Positions 6,242-7,740 of a DNA stretch of 7,740 nt are shown here, in pieces. The stretch spans positions 1 to 7,740 of the forward strand of contig JACDCP010000153.1 of assembly GCA_013817465.1 (NCBI GenBank), in the 5' to 3' direction. Below the pieces are notes generated by a model. The model saw nothing but the letters and a program-made list of their open reading frames with translations. It did no database searches and had not been told where the DNA came from. The translations under genes were made by a program, and so were the position numbers. Each line of letters begins with the position of its first letter. The stretch's first letter is position 1. Source of the stretch: Gammaproteobacteria bacterium (lineage in GTDB: Bacteria; Pseudomonadota; Gammaproteobacteria; Steroidobacterales; JACDCP01).

Positions 6242-7740
6242 GTGATAACGGCCCCTCGATCAACGGCCGCGGCGCAGCCGATCACCTCCCTGCGCGGCGT
6301 CGGCGCAGATCTCGCGGGCAGGCTCGCGCGACTCGACGTGACCACACTCGAGGATTTGTTTTTCCTGCTGCCCCTGCGTTACGAGGATCGCACGCGCGTT
6401 ACGCCCATAGGGACGTTGCGCGCAGGCGAGCGCGCGGTCGTGGAGGGCGGGATCCAGCTCACTGAAGTCGCTTTCCGCGGCCGCCGGTCGCTGTTGACGA
6501 GCATCACCGACGGCACCGGCAGCCTGATGCTGCGTTTTTTTCATTTCTCTCGCGCCCAGGCGGAAGGGCTGAAGCGCGGCGCGCGTGTCCGTTGCTTTGG
6601 CGAAGTGCGCCGCGGCCCGGCCGGGCTCGAGATCGTTCACCCCGAGTATCGGCTGATCGCGCCGGGGACCAGTCTGGCGGTCGAAGAAAGCCTTACGCCG
6701 ATCTACCCGTCGACCGAAGGCATACAGCAAGGGCGACTGCGAAGGCTGAGCGGGCTCGCGCTCGAGATTCTCGACCGGCGCGGGCTCGAGGAGCATCTGC
6801 CGGGCGACGTGCGTGCCGCGCTCGAACTGCCGCCGCTCGCCGAGGCGGTGCGGTATGTGCATCGTCCGCCGCCAGACGCCTCGCTCGAGCAACTCGCGGC
6901 CGGCCGGCATCCGGCGCAGCGCCGCCTCGCGTTCGAGGAGCTGCTCGCGCATCACCTCAGTCTGCGGCTGCTCCGGCGACAGATGCAGAAGGAAAACGCG
7001 CCTGCGCTGGCCGGGAACGGCCGGCTTCGCGCGCCGTTCCTGGCCGGGCTCGGTTTTTCACTGACGACTGCGCAGACGCGCGTCACAAGCGAGATCTGCG
7101 GCGATCTGGCGTGCGCCCGCCCCATGCTGCGGTTGTTGCAGGGCGACGTCGGGTCCGGCAAGACGGTGGTCGCGGCGCTGGCTGCGCTCGAGGCAGTCGA
7201 AGCCGGCTATCAGGCAGCGATCATGGCGCCGACCGAGCTGCTGGCCGAGCAGCATTACCGGACTTTCGACGCCTGGCTCGGCCCGCTCGGCATCGGCGTC
7301 GCCTGGCTCGCAGGAGCGCAGAAGGGGAAGACCCGCGCCGCGGCACTTGCAGCCGTCGAAACCGGCTCGGCCGCGATGGTGGTCGGCACGCATGCCCTGT
7401 TTCAGGCGGGAGTCCGATTCGCGCGGCTGGCGCTGGTCATCGTTGACGAGCAGCATCGCTTCGGGGTGCATCAGCGTCTTGCGCTGCGCGACAAGGGCGG
7501 CGGGCTCGTGCCGCACCAGTTGATCATGACGGCAACACCGATCCCGCGCACGCTGGCGATGACCGCCTACGCCGATCTCGACAACTCGGTGATAGACGAG
7601 CTACCCCCCGGGCGCCGGCCGGTGCGCACCGCGGTCATTCCGAATACGCGGCGTTCGGAAGTCGTGGAACGCGTGCAGCGCGCCTGCGCGGAGGGCCGCC
7701 AGGCTTACTGGGTCTGCCCGCTCATCGAGGAGTCCGAGGC
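6242..7740 (+). CDS. recG: ATP-dependent DNA helicase RecG, 3' part cut by window edge
   Basis: RecG is a monomeric superfamily 2 helicase that reverses stalled forks and remodels Holliday junctions, R-loops and D-loops. The 499 codons present match E. coli RecG (693 residues) closely. SLRGVGADLAGRL (16-28) starts the N-terminal region. The wedge/OB domain (about 60-150) includes SLMLRFFHFS (94-103), the region of the aromatic residues that split the fork. Next come HRPPP (207-211) and GRHPAQRRLAFEELL (221-235). The first helicase lobe has Walker A GDVGSGKT (301-308), APTELLAEQH (329-338), VGTHALFQ (381-388), the DEQH box (402-405) and MTATPIPRTLAMTAYADLD (429-447). Motifs IV-VI lie beyond the window. 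GTG at 6242 is chosen because the frame is open back to ridA without an ATG and it places the conserved SLRGVG about where E. coli has it. The ribosome binding site is weak. The 118 bases after ridA hold no terminator-like hairpin, so it may belong to the same operon. Confidence 0.95.
   Translation, partial: MITAPRSTAAAQPITSLRGVGADLAGRLARLDVTTLEDLFFLLPLRYEDRTRVTPIGTLRAGERAVVEGGIQLTEVAFRGRRSLLTSITDGTGSLMLRFFHFSRAQAEGLKRGARVRCFGEVRRGPAGLEIVHPEYRLIAPGTSLAVEESLTPIYPSTEGIQQGRLRRLSGLALEILDRRGLEEHLPGDVRAALELPPLAEAVRYVHRPPPDASLEQLAAGRHPAQRRLAFEELLAHHLSLRLLRRQMQKENAPALAGNGRLRAPFLAGLGFSLTTAQTRVTSEICGDLACARPMLRLLQGDVGSGKTVVAALAALEAVEAGYQAAIMAPTELLAEQHYRTFDAWLGPLGIGVAWLAGAQKGKTRAAALAAVETGSAAMVVGTHALFQAGVRFARLALVIVDEQHRFGVHQRLALRDKGGGLVPHQLIMTATPIPRTLAMTAYADLDNSVIDELPPGRRPVRTAVIPNTRRSEVVERVQRACAEGRQAYWVCPLIEESE

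Noticed and set aside
6592..7446. A 284-codon plus-strand frame inside recG
   Set aside because: It is a shifted frame dominated by Arg, Ala and Gly. The RecG frame through the same bases carries every expected helicase motif.

Overview
The window is a GC-rich stretch of core bacterial chromosome, most likely from a gammaproteobacterium. RNase PH, YicC, Gmk, omega, SpoT, RidA and RecG all read like gammaproteobacterial proteins. The order yicC-gmk-rpoZ-spoT-ridA-recG resembles the arrangement known in that class. The high GC content, the xanthomonad-like end of RidA and the extended SpoT N-terminus hint at a Xanthomonadales/Nevskiales/Steroidobacter-like lineage rather than an enteric one; that placement is an inference from remembered family sequences.

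Layout: two genes run leftward from about position 1267. They are a PP2C-type protein phosphatase (TTG start) and the first 175 codons of rph (RNase PH), joined by an ATGA stop/start overlap. A 245-base divergent intergenic region (1268-1512) holds a perfect 14-bp palindrome and a plausible leftward promoter. Rightward from 1513 come yicC, gmk (overlapping yicC by 11 bases), rpoZ, spoT (GTG start), ridA and the first 499 codons of recG (GTG start), which leaves the window. No gene-free stretch exceeds 300 bases. No tRNA, rRNA, insertion sequence, CRISPR array or prophage part was seen.

How the genes work together: Gmk makes GDP from GMP, SpoT makes and destroys (p)ppGpp from GDP/GTP, and omega (RpoZ) forms part of a (p)ppGpp binding site on RNA polymerase. 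The centre of the window is therefore a guanine-nucleotide/stringent-response cluster. YicC and RNase PH act in RNA turnover and processing, RidA removes reactive enamine/imine by-products of PLP enzymes, and RecG remodels stalled replication forks and recombination intermediates.

I found no undescribed system. The points worth a second look are small: the phosphatase with no kinase beside it, the palindrome in the divergent region, a possible promoter overlapping the gmk stop codon, and three non-ATG starts. Start sites were chosen by reading and by similarity to remembered family members, with no database search.
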